Translations under genes and position numbers: made by a program
The notes under the pieces: generated by a model
The model's input: the letters and a program-made list of their open reading frames with translations, nothing else
Told to the model about the DNA's origin: nothing
Databases searched by the model: none
In this document: positions 12,711-24,520 of the stretch, piece after piece
Layout of the letters: each line of letters opens with the position of its first letter
Position numbering within the stretch: the first letter of the stretch is position 1
DNA from: Orychophragmus violaceus
Taxonomy: Eukaryota > Streptophyta > Magnoliopsida > Brassicales > Brassicaceae
Direction: 5' to 3'
DNA: 64,000 bases
NCBI GenBank assembly: GCA_030180135.1
Contig: CM058237.1
Span: 35,175,126 to 35,239,125, forward strand

Positions 12711-13437
12711 GTAAAAGGAGATCCATACTTATTTGACACATGTTGGGACACATGTCTATCTCTTCTCCTATCTGCTGCCACACATTGACACCTGGATCCT
12801 CCTCTTCTCCTAGCCAGACACGCCACCCTCCCCAAGAATAAGCCAAGTTCATTGTTTCCTTGGTGCACAAGCTTCTTTTATTCTACATTCAATTAACCAA
12901 ACTCATTCTTTGTATCCAAAAAGAAGAGGTGGCGCCATGGGGAGGTTACACTTGTCACTTGGGGGTTATTTCTGGTCAAAGAAAATGCATCAAAACGCTT
13001 CTAGAAGCTTCTTATTCCCCATTCTTCCGATGCCTCGGTTTGCTTGGTTTCTTGACAATTGTTTTAGAAAATATCCGACGATTCCCATAAATCTCCAAAC
13101 CTCCATAAACTGATTCTCCTTGCTTTTAGATGAATTTAGCAATTTGAATCATCTCGTTTGGAGTTTCCTAGCTCCGGTTATGAATTTCCGAAGTTTTCTC
13201 GGTTTAGTCGATTTTCCAACCGATATTCCAAAAAATGCGTTTCTGCTCCGTTTCTTCGAATTCTGGTCTTGTAAATATTCTTTATGCTTTAAAAAGAGAA
13301 CATTTAGCCCGTCACGTCCTCCGTCTCGAACTTTAGCAAAATTACCATTTTGCCCCTAGGTTTGGCAAAATTACAATTTTGCCCCTGTTGACTTTTCTTC
13401 TGCCCGTTGACCATATTTTGTGATACGGGGTATCACA

Positions 13438-15255
13438 TTCTTCCCCACTTACAGGAATTCGGTCCCCGAATTCTCCGTCACTATCAGACTTCGAATCGGT
13501 TCCGAACTTTGTAAGTCGCTTCATCACTTTACTTTGACGCTTCTTCTTCGAACACTGCTGCATACTACAGACCTCTTTGAACACCCTTGAATACCAATGA
13601 CCTCCACATCGTTCCGAACTTGATATCTTAATCTCGCATACCTTGATCTACTCCACCCTGAATTGCCTCCATCGGTTCCGATCCTCAAACGTAATCTTGG
13701 TTAACTACTCCGCTCTGATTCCCACTTCGCGCTTCCCCACTTTGTCTCAACCTCCGCATTCTTTTCCGCTACTGTTTGTCTCCCTGAGGCACCTTCAAGA
13801 ATCTGCCTTCCAACCCTGACGTTACGGCGACCCTTCCGTTTATCTCACTGATCTCATCAACCGTTCCACTTTTTCTCATAGCCCTGTATTTCGTAATGTG
13901 CTTCACGCTCAACTGTCTTCCTCCGTCCATCTGTCCTGACCTCGATCTTATTCCCACAGGTTTCTCTCCCTTGATTCGCATTCTGACTTCCTCACTTCGC
14001 TTCGTCTCCCATGTCTTTTACGATCCTGGTCCGTCTCTCTGATTCTCACATTCCCCGTACTGATAACTTCACGTGGCTTCTGACACGGCTTCATCTCCAT
14101 TCATACTGATAACCCCATTCTATCACTAACACGATCTCTTCCTGCTTACACGTCTCGGTTTCTGAATCCGATTTCGCTAACTTCCCACTTCATTCACACT
14201 GACGACTTTGCTCTGGTTTCCACACGGCTATTGCTGCTAACACATTACACCAACCGCTCCGCTTGTCCGCTGCTCTGCACTGACACTTTCCCGCTTACAT
14301 TCCACACTGACTGTCTCACTTTCCGGGTCAACTCGTCCCGCGGCCTCCTTTCCAGCCCATCTCGCTTTCGGGTTCGGGTTCGGTCTCGTATTCGTATCGC
14401 ATCGTCCATTCCGTCCTGCATTCAACACAACAATTTTCACTGGAGCGGTGAATTCAAACCAATCCATTCCCGATACCACTTCCTCATAGAAATATAGTTA
14501 GTTAATCATGTACCCGAAGGTCACCCATGATTAAGTAACGATACTCTATAATTCCGCTTCCTCGCGAATCGACAGTCGATTCCAACCATTCTCAAGTTAG
14601 CTCAACACCTTAAACGAAAGGTTCTAACACTTCTATTCGCAACAAACTAACGATGCAAATAAAATTTAAGCTACTCAATCCATAGCTTACCACCACCACT
14701 CACACTCCGCACATGCTAAGCATGCCATAACACTAGCACTCTGACAGTGCTACACTACCACGAAAGACAACCCTAACTATCCAATGCACCACACAAGCAT
14801 TAGATAAAACACGCAAGCAATTAAATGCAAAAACAAACAATTACCACACGCAATCAAGCAATCATCAGATCGCTCCGGATATGCCGTCAGTCTTGGTTTA
14901 GGCTATGATGAACGGTCATCAGTTCCGCTCATCATCAGACTTCACATGGTAATTCGTTTGCATCACAAAACCATCATATGCATGCAAACAATTACTATGG
15001 AAGCCATGACAATAAGCGAACAATCTGCATCACATACATACACAAAAACAACAACATACACATGTCTCGAGGTTTATAGAAATACATAGAGAAACAGAGA
15101 TACAACCATAAGATGTCCGACATCAACAACCCAACCCACAAACTGCACCGCCATATCTGGAGATGTTCCCAACAACATACGAAAATCCGTCGATCTGGAT
15201 ACACACAAACAACGTAGTTAGTGCCCATACTCACCTGGCCTAACTACCCAAAACC
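13438..15255 (-). other. Interior of element D downstream of gag; no domains recognised
   Basis: The PPT occupies 13438-13451. The remaining ~1.8 kb has only short open frames (for example 80 codons at 14237-14479) without reverse transcriptase, integrase or protease motifs. It would be the position of pol in an autonomous relative, so pol was replaced or lost. Confidence 0.6.
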
Positions 15256-15967
15256 CTAACAGCCCCGGCACGACCGGAATGCCATACACAACCGGCATCG
15301 CGGCTCGCGCCGGTAACCACTGGCAGGTGCGCCGGGAGGGTGTGGTGGGTGTGCATCTCTGGTCGGCGCTCCAACCTGCTGCGGCTCTGCCATCGGGCAC
15401 AACTGCGCTACATGACTTCCGTGACCACGAAGCTCACATATTGGACCAGGCGATGGGCGTGGCCCATGGTAACAAGCTGACGCTTGATGATCTGTCGCTC
15501 CACATAGCTGACAGGAAGAACAAACCCCGAAGAAGGCTCCTGAAAACCCTCGGCTACTCGGTGACCCTGAACTCCACATATCTGGCGGCGCTACTGGCTC
15601 GGTCGGCAGTGTAATTGACTCCAGCTGCGCATCCGATACTGACATCGACATCGGTACTCTCCTGCGGCTGACTCTCCATCTGAATGCGGCTCGGCACCAT
15701 CGAGTGAGGGATCTCCTAATCTCTGCGGCGATCCTGGCTGTTGATGCGGCCCTACCTGCTGTTCCAAGACGTCGGCTAATATCGCCATCTGCTCGTCCAC
15801 TTATGGCTCCATGTCCAGGTCAACTGCTGCGCGTAACTGGTCCACCACAAAGTCCACCACACAAGGAGAAATGAAATTTGAGGCATGCAAACTAGGTAAT
15901 GGCATGTCATGCGTCTCAAGAATCGGCGGCTGAACTCTTGGCAGTACCACTGGCTCCGGTGGTGCAA
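15256..15967 (-). pseudogene. Gag relic of element D with CCHC zinc knuckle
   Basis: The frame at 15651-15256 carries CQLCGATDHQASAC, a full CX2CX4HX4C knuckle (nucleic-acid binding by Gag). A second, damaged knuckle (CELRGHGSHVAQLC) has the second Cys replaced by Arg. Upstream frames at 15800-15591 (MDEQMAILADVLEQQ) and 15967-15776 look like the preceding gag segment in shifted frames. Between them they cover about 240 codons with at least two frame changes. No pol domain follows. It lies on the PBS-proximal side of the interior, as expected of gag. Confidence 0.6.
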
Positions 15968-16464
15968 CCATATCCGATAACTACATCGTCTTGTAGAGCT
16001 TGAGGTAACGGGTCAGGAAACGGTCTCCAGTCTACGGCGGCTTCTCTCACCATGCGGTTTGCGAGGAGAAAATGGTGGTTGGTCGGATATCTGCGAACCT
16101 CGTGACGGCTCAGACTTCGCCCTCTAATCCTCTGGCTGCTGCTCGAACAAATCTCGATACTGTGCCGTTGTCATCCGACGACGACTCAGACTGCTCTCTG
16201 AAATCTCACGCCATGCACACACCCAAATCTCATACCATGCACACACCCACTCACAATCCGTCCAGGGGCACTCTGCTGCTGACTGCAAACGAAACACAAA
16301 TACACATTAGTACAAATAATACAAATTTTCTACCCCATCCCAACCCCGGAGTTACGAACGCGGCTCGGTTTCCTAATGGATGCTTGGGTAAGACACAATT
16401 TTGACTCGATAAAACCACGGAAAACACTCAGAAATGAACAGCTTTGAAACCCATGCAGAACCAT
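15968..16464 (-). other. Leader of element D
   Basis: Sequence between the PBS and the gag relic. Small frames on both strands have no recognisable domain. A repeated ATCTCA-CCATGCACACACCCA unit of about 22 bp lies at 16202-16250. Confidence 0.5.
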
Positions 16465-16476
16465 GCTCTGATACCA
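16465..16476 (-). promoter_or_regulatory. Primer-binding site of element D
   Basis: GCTCTGATACCA on the plus strand, that is TGGTATCAGAGC on the minus strand, six bases from the LTR at 16483. It fixes the element's orientation. Confidence 0.92.
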
Positions 16477-16482
16477 CCTTTC

Positions 16483-19400
16483 TGTAACGCCCCTTTCCCA
16501 TTCTCCGCTGACCGTCGAGCTGACCGGTCAACAATCAAACAAGAACATGACCGATCGAACCCGAGCAAGTCTAACAGGAAAAGTTCGCCACAGGACGAAG
16601 CCAGAGACAGATCGGTTTGAGACAAAGGCTCGCACTAACCCGTCCTTGACTCCGCTATCCTCAGTTCCATAGTACAAGTCGTACGCCTTGCACCACTTCT
16701 GTGAGTTGTGTCGGTTCGGATTAAACACAATATCAGGAAAGCATATTCATTTCTGAGTAATCAAACGTTCAGCACAACGTTTAATCGTCATTTGCACAAA
16801 TCATTTCGTCAATTAACAAACAACAATCAAATCCCAATACAAAATTGGCGATAAGCCGAACCGAAACAAAACATCCAAAACCATCGAATCAAAACCCCGC
16901 CACAAGCAATCCCGACACTACACCGAGGACCTCCCGCGTCCGTCTCTGCTACACCTGAAAAACACAAAAGAGTCTAATGAGCGATCTAAGATCACCCAGT
17001 GAATCGGATCCCCACTAAGGCTTCTAATCTATCTATCATCTAAAGATTCCCGCCCGAAAACCCCAAAATAACAATCAACACACAAACAGCCGATCACGCA
17101 CGACCACGTCGCGTCGAGCCCACACACAATCAATTTCCAAAAGAAAGAGAAGGCGATTAGAGGAAATCGGGAGCACTGCGGCACATGTCCCCGATTGAGA
17201 CTCGATCTATCTACCGCGCACTACCCACTACACCAAACACACACGCTGGGCCCCTACGAACTTGGCGACTTCCACGGGTTTCCACTGTTACCGATATGGC
17301 AACTAACCCACGTGACTCCTAGCCGTCCACACAACGACTAGGACACCGTTCTCTGTCCATCGATACGCGGCGACTCCGGTTACCCCCGGCAACCCGAGCT
17401 TCCATGCAGTCCGGCCCTAGGACGCGACCCCGTATTCTCCGGACTACACCCTACAGACGTCACTCCATAGGTTCGCACCCGCCAGAACTAACTGACCAGG
17501 TTATCAAACCCGAGGATCCAATCGGGATGGAAGTACCAGAACGTAATCACACACCTAGACTTGCGGGATCTAACGCACCCTAGAGTCCTAGTGCAGAAAT
17601 GTAAACACGCAGACTCGCTTGGACTCTAACAATCAATCACAATCAACGACACACTCAACTCAACCCCGCATCCCGCAAGTCCACTCACACACACCACCGC
17701 TCTGACTCGGCACCGTACCGAGTCAGCACCACAACTTAATCGGTCCCGTGACCGAGATAAGTATCAAACAAGGATCGCTCGGCCCAACCCGAGACGATCT
17801 AAAGGCCTGCACAGAAAGGTTAACCACAACCACACAACACAACACAATCACGCAATCAACAGTCTACTCGGCCCAACACCGAAGTAGACTCACAATCACA
17901 CACACAGGCCTATTAGGGTTTCTAACGTCTTTTAACCAATTCACGCCCGCTACCTTGGGTTAGCCGCTTGCTAACCCGTAGACGGTTCACCAATCACACC
18001 ACTTCTCATTCTTAACCATTCCTAATCATCTTTTAACAACTCCTCGATCCGTCGGTTTAGAGCTAGAAGCTTACTAAACTCCCCGACGTCTCATCATTCA
18101 TTACTTAGTTCATTTAACCTCGGGAAACCCCGACACTGTTCCATACTCTATACATTTGTTCAAGTTCAATTCCGTATTTTAACTCGTCTTAATTCCCGTA
18201 TATAGATTCATTTAATACCGTGCTTTACTTACGTATATATGCATATATAGTCCTACTCATGCCACGACTATATGAATGCATCACACAACGTTCTAACAAC
18301 CTAACGGCACGCAATAGGTTTAATCCGTTTTAACCTAACATGCTTCTTTAACCCTAGCCGGTGTAACGTTAATCAATCAATCAATCAATTCAACTCAATT
18401 CAATTCGGGTATGCAATCCTATCACTACGGTTTTCCATTTATCGTCTATATGCAACTACGGTGTTTTGAGCCGACTCACAGTGATTTGACGGAACGAACG
18501 GCACGGATGCGGATACGGCTTCCCGAGATCCCGAACTAAACCCGAACCTCCCCGAATACCCGAACACGAACTCCTGAAACTTCCCGAACACGAACTCCCA
18601 AACACAAACCGCAACTCAAGAACCGGCCGGAGTCAACGCATTGACCGGCGTTGACCGAAGCTGACCGTTGACCGTTGACCATCTTCTCTCTCTTCTTCAC
18701 GCCTCCTTCTCTCTCTCTTCTTCATATTCACGCCTCCTTCTCTCTCTCTTCTTCATCTTCACGCCTCTCTCTCTCTCTCTTCTTCATCTTCACGCCTCTC
18801 TCTCTCTCTCTTCTTCATCTTCACGCCTCTCTCTCTCTCTTCTTCTCCTCCTTCTTCTTCCGGCTTCTTCTTCTTCTCTCTCTCTTCTTCTTCTTCGCTC
18901 CTTCCTCTCTCCTCCGGATCTTCTTCTCCTTCCTCTGGTCTTCCTCCTCCGCCAGCTTCTCCTCCTCCGGATTCCCTTCTCCGGTCTTCTTCTTCTTCTC
19001 CTCCTCCTCCTCCTCCTTCTTCTTCTTCTTCTTCTTCTTCTTCTTCTTCTCCTTCTTCTCCTCACGCCTCTCTCCTCCTCTTCTCTCTTTCTTTACCTCT
19101 CTTTTTCTTTTCTTTGTTGGTGTGAAGAAGAATGGAGACCCTTACCCTCCTTTTATAGTAAAAGGAGATCCATACTTATTTGACACATGTTGGGACACAT
19201 GTCTATCTCTTCTCCTATCTGCTGCCACACATTGACACCTGGATCCTCCTCTTCTCCTAGCCAGACACGCCACCCTCCCCAAGAATAAGCCAAGTTCATT
19301 GTTTCCTTGGTGCACAAGCTTCTTTTATTCTACATTCAATTAACCAAACTCATTCTTTGTATCCAAAAAGAAGAGGTGGCGCCATGGGGAGGTTACACTT

Positions 19401-19884
19401 GTCACTTGGGGGTTATTTCTGGTCAAAGAAAATGCATCAAAACGCTTCTAGAAGCTTCTTATTCCCCATTCTTCCGATGCCTCGGTTTGCTTGGTTTCTT
19501 GACAATTGTTTTAGAAAATATCCGACGATTCCCATAAATCTCCAAACCTCCATAAACTGATTCTCCTTGCTTTTAGATGAATTTAGCAATTTGAATCATC
19601 TCGTTTGGAGTTTCCTAGCTCCGGTTATGAATTTCCGAAGTTTTCTCGGTTTAGTCGATTTTCCAACCGATATTCCAAAAAATGCGTTTCTGCTCCGTTT
19701 CTTCGAATTCTGGTCTTGTAAATGTTCTTTATGCTTTAAAAAGAGAACATTTGGCCCGTCACGTCCTCCGTCTCGAACTTTGGCAAAATTACCATTTTGC
19801 CCCTAGGTTTGGCAAAATTACAATTTTGCCCCTGTTGACTTTTCTTCTGCCCGTTGACCATATTTTGTGATACGGGGTATCACA
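16483..19884 (-). repeat. 5' LTR of element D
   Basis: Nearly identical to 10042-13437. It has an extra CTCTCTTCTTCATCTTCACGC unit near 18780-18830 and a shorter TTC tract. Minus-strand TATA box TATAAAA is at 19157-19151, and the W-box cluster is at 18632-18680. Confidence 0.94.
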
Positions 19885-19889
19885 TGGTT

Positions 19890-21126
19890 CGTAAAGACAA
19901 AATCGTTTTTGTCTTCTTGTTAATAAGCATGAATCGAAAGTCAAAGTTGATTATTGAATTAAGAATCGATAATGTGATGATCGTTTTGTCCTTTAGTGAA
20001 GTTCATAATCGAAAGTTGACCTTGTTGTTAATCATAAGAATCGTGTATGTCATGATACGATTTAGATTTGTCAAATTCAAATATTGGTAAAGTCAATTAT
20101 TGAATCGCTTTTGTTAAGATTAGTTACGATTTGTAAAAGATCATGATTTTGTCTTTAAGCTAAAAGACAAAATCGTTTCAAAGCTTTGAATAATTATGGT
20201 TTAAGCGGTTAACCCAAATCGCGGTTTGCTGGAAATTATTTAATACAATTGGTATTATTTAGTTTCTGGTTAAACCGGATTTAAATTCAAAAAGATTGAA
20301 TTTTAACCTAAACCGAAGGCTGGTCTAAGTTTGATTTGGTTGGACCAAATAATTTAGAGCTGGTCTGGTTTAGTAAATAACCAGTTGGATTTAGTAGTTA
20401 ATTTGGTCTTGGACCAGAATTAATGAACCGACTCGGTTATGTCAAATTATTGGGCCAATTGGAATTATGTGGTCTTGGGCCAAGAATTGGGCCTATAATT
20501 TGTGACCCAACCGAAAACTTTAATAAAATATTAAATTAGAAATTTCTATTTTAGTATGTTTCTAAATTTAGAAAGTTTCTAAAATAAGTAAGTTTCCCAA
20601 AATAGTAATCTTCTATTTTTGGAAAGAAAACCTAAAATCCTCAAAACCAATATCAAGCTTGGATGTCTTGCCCAATCTTGTCAGCTACTTAACGCTTATT
20701 CAATTACAGATATGGCTTACAGTGTGAGGTGTCTGTTTTTGCGTAAGTAAAGTAGTATATAGTCACTAATTTCATTGGGAGTCCCAGACTTTAGTGATTA
20801 TTTGGCTGTAAGAGATTGGTTTCCTTGACTGGGCCATCGGGAGTCCCGGGCCTTGAGACATCTGGTGTATTGGGCCTTGGGCCCAATTCACAACCGAGAG
20901 TTATTGGATATAACTAGCTGTGTGTATGCTTACCAAGTAAAGCTACTTCTGGGTGACGGCCAGTGGCCCACTTTGGATTTAGCTGAACATGGGTCTCGGA
21001 ATCATTGCATTCTTATGAGGTTAAACAAAGAAATTTTGAATGCAATGCGAGTTTTCTTATAAGTTATTAAGATTACTCTTTTATGAACTAAATAACTAAA
21101 ACTCTATTTATCTCTAAATTTCAGTT
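19890..21126 (+). other. Leader of Copia-A, second part
   Basis: Long 5' leader before gag. It has AAATCGTTT/AAACGATTT words, several TTGGGCC words (20450-20500 and 20820-20890) and a candidate 5' splice site GCGTAAGTAAAG near 20740. A strong 3' splice-site-like tract, TCTAAATTTCAG, ends three bases before the gag ATG. Copia-B has the homologous leader at 57650-59209. Confidence 0.6.
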
Positions 21127-22017
21127 ATGAATAGCACAAACAATCAAAACACTTTCTCGATCCGGTCTGTCCTTGAGATGGACAAACTGAACGGATCAAA
21201 TTTCTTGACTTGGTCGCGGAACCTGAGGCTAGTCCTCAGGCAGGAGAGAAAGGACTATGTCCTTGAGAGAGCTCTCCCCGAGAGGATCGGGTCCAATGCC
21301 TCTCATGCAGTATATGATGCTTGGAATAAGCATTATAATGATGCGGTAGATGTGCGTGGTCTGATATTGGCTACCATGGACTCAGATTTGCTGAAGCAAT
21401 ATGAGAACATGGAGTCGCCAATAGAGATGATCAGCAGCCTGAAATTGAAATTTCAGGAGCAGGTAAGAGTGGAGAGATACCAGTTGGTTAAGTCTCTCAC
21501 TAGCTGCAAGCTACCAAATGATCATCCAGTGAGTCCTCATGTCAGTAAAATGATGGGTTACATTGATAACCTGAGGAAACTGGATTATCCAGTTAGCCAA
21601 GAATTGGCAACTGAGATCATTCTGCAGTCACTGCCGTCAAGCTATGATAAGTTCAGAAGGAACTATATCAAGAAAGACTTAACGAAGACGCTGACTGAAC
21701 TGCATGATATGCTCAAGACAGTTGAGCCAAACGTGAAGAGTACCCTGTATAATCTCATAAAGGAGAAGGGTAGGTTTACTAAACCTAATGCTGACAAGGG
21801 TGAAGACAAAGTTGTCCAGATTTTGAATCATGGCAAGCGTGTGTCTTCTGAGCCCGAGTCAGATACCTCTTACGTTGGTAAGTGCTGCTACTGTAAAGAG
21901 ACTGGGCATTGGAAGAGAGATTGCATTAAATTCATGGAAGATTATGAGGAGTTGAAGTTGATGTATGAGACTACTTCCTCAGGTATTCATGTTATTACTT
22001 CAAGTTCTACCTTATAG
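21127..22017 (+). CDS. gag: Copia-A gag polyprotein
   Basis: The 296-codon frame is a Copia-type Gag, the structural protein that packages element RNA. It begins MNSTNNQNTFSIRSVLEMDK. The N-terminal KLNGSNFLTWSRNL and the central LPSSYDKFRRNYI match the plant Copia gag-polypeptide family. A zinc knuckle CCYCKETGHWKRDC (CX2CX4HX4C) lies near residues 250-264. The ATG follows a CAG-ending pyrimidine-rich tract. The frame ends at TAG (22015-22017), where Copia-B has AAG and reads on into the DTG protease motif. So Gag is complete while pol is separated and decayed. Confidence 0.93.
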   Translation: MNSTNNQNTFSIRSVLEMDKLNGSNFLTWSRNLRLVLRQERKDYVLERALPERIGSNASHAVYDAWNKHYNDAVDVRGLILATMDSDLLKQYENMESPIEMISSLKLKFQEQVRVERYQLVKSLTSCKLPNDHPVSPHVSKMMGYIDNLRKLDYPVSQELATEIILQSLPSSYDKFRRNYIKKDLTKTLTELHDMLKTVEPNVKSTLYNLIKEKGRFTKPNADKGEDKVVQILNHGKRVSSEPESDTSYVGKCCYCKETGHWKRDCIKFMEDYEELKLMYETTSSGIHVITSSSTL

Positions 22018-24520
22018 GTATTGGATACTGGTTGTGGCACTGATATTTGTTATAATATGCAGAGCCTAAGCAACAGTAGAACGTTGAAGGAAGGACAAGT
22101 GGAACTGCATGTCTGGAAGGAGCTATGGATGCTGCCTCAGCAGTAGGGTTTTCACTTGTAGATGCCTTTGAGGCTTGGTTTTGTATTAAGTAATTGCTAC
22201 AATGTACCTGCTTTAAGCAGAGTTGTCTTTCATTTTCTTGTAAGAATTTGAATGTTTTTCATTTTGATAAAAGACAAGTTTTGTTCTTTTGATCTTAATG
22301 AAATATTAATTGTAGCACCCTATTCAAGGAATGGGTTTTATATCTTAAACCAAAGAGTGCCTAAATGTAACATAAATACCGAATTGGTTTAAATCTGATG
22401 AATTAAACCTGATTTTTCTTGGCGTAAATGTTTTGGTCACATAGAGTGAGTCGGATTCAGAAATCCCATAGTTATAGACTTTTGGGCTCATTTGATTGGA
22501 TATCTTATGAGACTTGAATTCTGCTTACTGGACCAAAAGACAAAGGGCCCATCTTAGCCGAGCTAGAGAAAGGCCCAAAGGCTTATTGGACATTGAACAT
22601 ACTCATGTATGTGGCCCGATGAGCAGTAATGCCAGAGAAAATTTCCTGTACTTCATTGTCTCTACTGATTACTTCAGTGAGTATGACTGTGTTCATTTGA
22701 TGAGACACAAGTCGGAATTCTTTGAAATGGTCGAAAGAGCTCCAGAATGAGGTATAGAATCTGAGTGACAGAAGTATTGAGACTCTGGATTAGATCACGA
22801 GTGAGAATACTTAAGTCATTGATGGTGTGATCATCTGAATGAGTGTGAAGTCATTTCACAGCTCATTTCTCCTGAAAACCTGGAGGTGTTTCTGTGAGAA
22901 AGAATCAGATCTTATTAGAAATGATTAAAGATGAGTCACACGAATCTTCCATGATATTCTTTAAGAATAACGCTCTAGAAATATCTAAGTTTACGCTGAA
23001 ATAGTTCCACCAATATCAGTTGAAAGACACCACATAAATGTGGACTGGAAATGATCCAAATTCGTCTTTACTGAGTATTTGTAGTTGTGCTACTTCGCTG
23101 GTTGTCCTAGGGAAACCAAGGCTTGTTACTTTTACGTCCATTCCGAAAACGAAGTTAGGTTGTTCGGAATTCTGTTTTCTAAAAGGAAAGTTGCTTTCCA
23201 AGAAGAACAGTGGGAGTAAAAGTATAACTCGAAGAAATTCGAGAAATACAGGAGGCTGCTCAACCTGTTGAGGGAGAGCAGCGGATGGATTTACAGATTT
23301 CTGTAGAATCTACACCTGTAGAGCCTGAAGTTCGCAGATCTGAATGAATTCGTCACTAATCCGAGAGTGATTTCTCGTGATTAATTGCCATGATCTGATG
23401 ATCATTGAAAGTGACGAACCTGCGAAATTCACAGAAGCGAAAGTGAGCCCGGACTCCGAAAAATTACACTGTGTGTAAGTTAGCTTCATCGATCCATTCA
23501 TGGATGGAAGCAAACATATCGGAGTTGGAATCTTCGTTCTGTTGAAGTAGTCAAGGTTTTGACTTGAACAGGAACGAAGTGGAACTGTTCGTTTACTAAT
23601 AGATAAGTGGGAGCGATGTTGCATTTCTCAGAGTGTATGTCGATGACATACTGATTCTCGGAAATAACGTTCCAATGCTGCAGTCGGTAAAGGACTGGCT
23701 TGGGAGTTGGTTTTATGATTGACATGGGTAAAGCCACGTATGTTCTTGGATTTTGGATCTAAAGATAGAGATCCAAAAGAGCTGATAGGACAAAGTCAGG
23801 ATTCTCATATTGACGAAGTCCTAGACGTTTTCAGCATTCCAAGAAGGGTTTTATGCCAATGTCACATGGCATTACGTTAAGCAAGAAACAGTGTCCTACG
23901 ATAACTGCTGAGCTTGAATGCATGGATGAGATTCCATATGCGTCGGAAATTGGATCTATCATGTATGCCATGACACGTACTTGTTTTGATGTTGTTTTAA
24001 TGTTAAGCAAGACAAGTAAAGACCAGTCAAATCCAGCAAAGAATCATTGGATAGACGTAATGAATATCCTCAGGTATTTGGAAAATACTTTGGATAAGTT
24101 CTTGATTTACGGAGAAAGTGAGGTGCTACAAGTCGGTAGAGTCTGAAAGGCAAGTTTCCAACAGACAAAGATGATTTCCGGTCACAGTCCGGTTATATCT
24201 TGTGTCTGTCTGGCGGTGCAAGGCACTGTTGCTGACTCCATGACTTAAGCTGAACATTTCACAGCTTGGGTAGCGGCGAAAGAGGTTGTTTGGAAAGAAG
24301 AGTTCATCACTGAACTTGATGTGATTCCCAGCATAGATAAGGCTAGCTGCACATCAGAGGTCCAAACACCTTGAGGGTAGGTATAACCTATTCCGTGAGA
24401 TAAATGACAGAGGTGTTAAGTAGATCAGCAAGTTTCAACGAATGAGAACGTTGCTAATCTATTAACGAAGCCACTCCTTAGACCTAAGCACGAGTCGCAG
24501 ACTGTAGCTGTAGGATAAGT
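22018..24520 (+). pseudogene. Decayed pol of Copia-A
   Basis: Fragments of a Copia pol lie in order but in changing frames with many stops. They are a protease start LDTGCG (22020); a pre-integrase segment YNVPALSRVV (~22198); integrase core words CGPMSSNARENFLYFIVSTD (~22610) and VHLMRHKSE (~22690); RT YVDDILILGN (~23635); RT C-terminal words around 23853-24146; and RNase H-like AAKEVVWKEEFITELDV (~24275). The 78-codon frame at 22514-22750 is the longest integrase piece. A TAA at 24246-24248 interrupts the RNase H ADSMT/AEH stretch. No functional polymerase can be made from this. Confidence 0.88.

Larger units (their letters stand above)
10042..13437 (-). repeat. 3' LTR of element D
   Basis: Plus-strand ends are TGTAACACCC...GGGTATCACA. 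It contains a 380-bp CTT/CCT-rich tract (12241-12620; GAA-rich on the sense strand), a cluster of TTGACC words (12192-12240) and a TATA box on the minus strand (12704-12710). The high Ser- and Arg-repeat open frames here are artefacts of the microsatellite. Confidence 0.93.
10042..19884 (-). mobile_element. Element D: large-LTR non-autonomous retrotransposon nested in Copia-A
   Basis: LTRs of 3396 bp (10042-13437) and 3402 bp (16483-19884) flank a 3045-bp interior. The PBS (TGGTATCAGAGC on the minus strand, 16476-16465) and PPT (TAAGTGGGGAAGAA, 13451-13438) show minus orientation, so 16483-19884 is the 5' LTR. TSD is TGGTT (10037-10041 and 19885-19889). I count about 18-20 substitutions between the LTRs outside the microsatellite, roughly 0.5-0.6%, so insertion is recent and later than Copia-A. 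The interior has only a damaged gag with a zinc knuckle; no RT, integrase or RNase H motif was found. Confidence 0.93.

Noticed and set aside
12228..12788. Ser/Phe/Leu-rich and poly-Arg ORFs (also 18668-19235)
   Set aside because: They arise from the CTT/CCT tract in the element D LTR, and both LTR copies show different lengths.
12860..13359. Small ORFs duplicated at 19307-19806
   Set aside because: They are duplicated because they lie in the two LTRs; they have no domain and are antisense to the element.
15279..15614. 111-codon plus-strand ORF in element D
   Set aside because: It is antisense to the zinc-knuckle frame, and PBS and PPT show the element reads on the minus strand.
23310..23737. 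Minus-strand ORFs in the Copia-A pol region
   Set aside because: RT and integrase words are on the plus strand in the same place; the minus frames have no motif.
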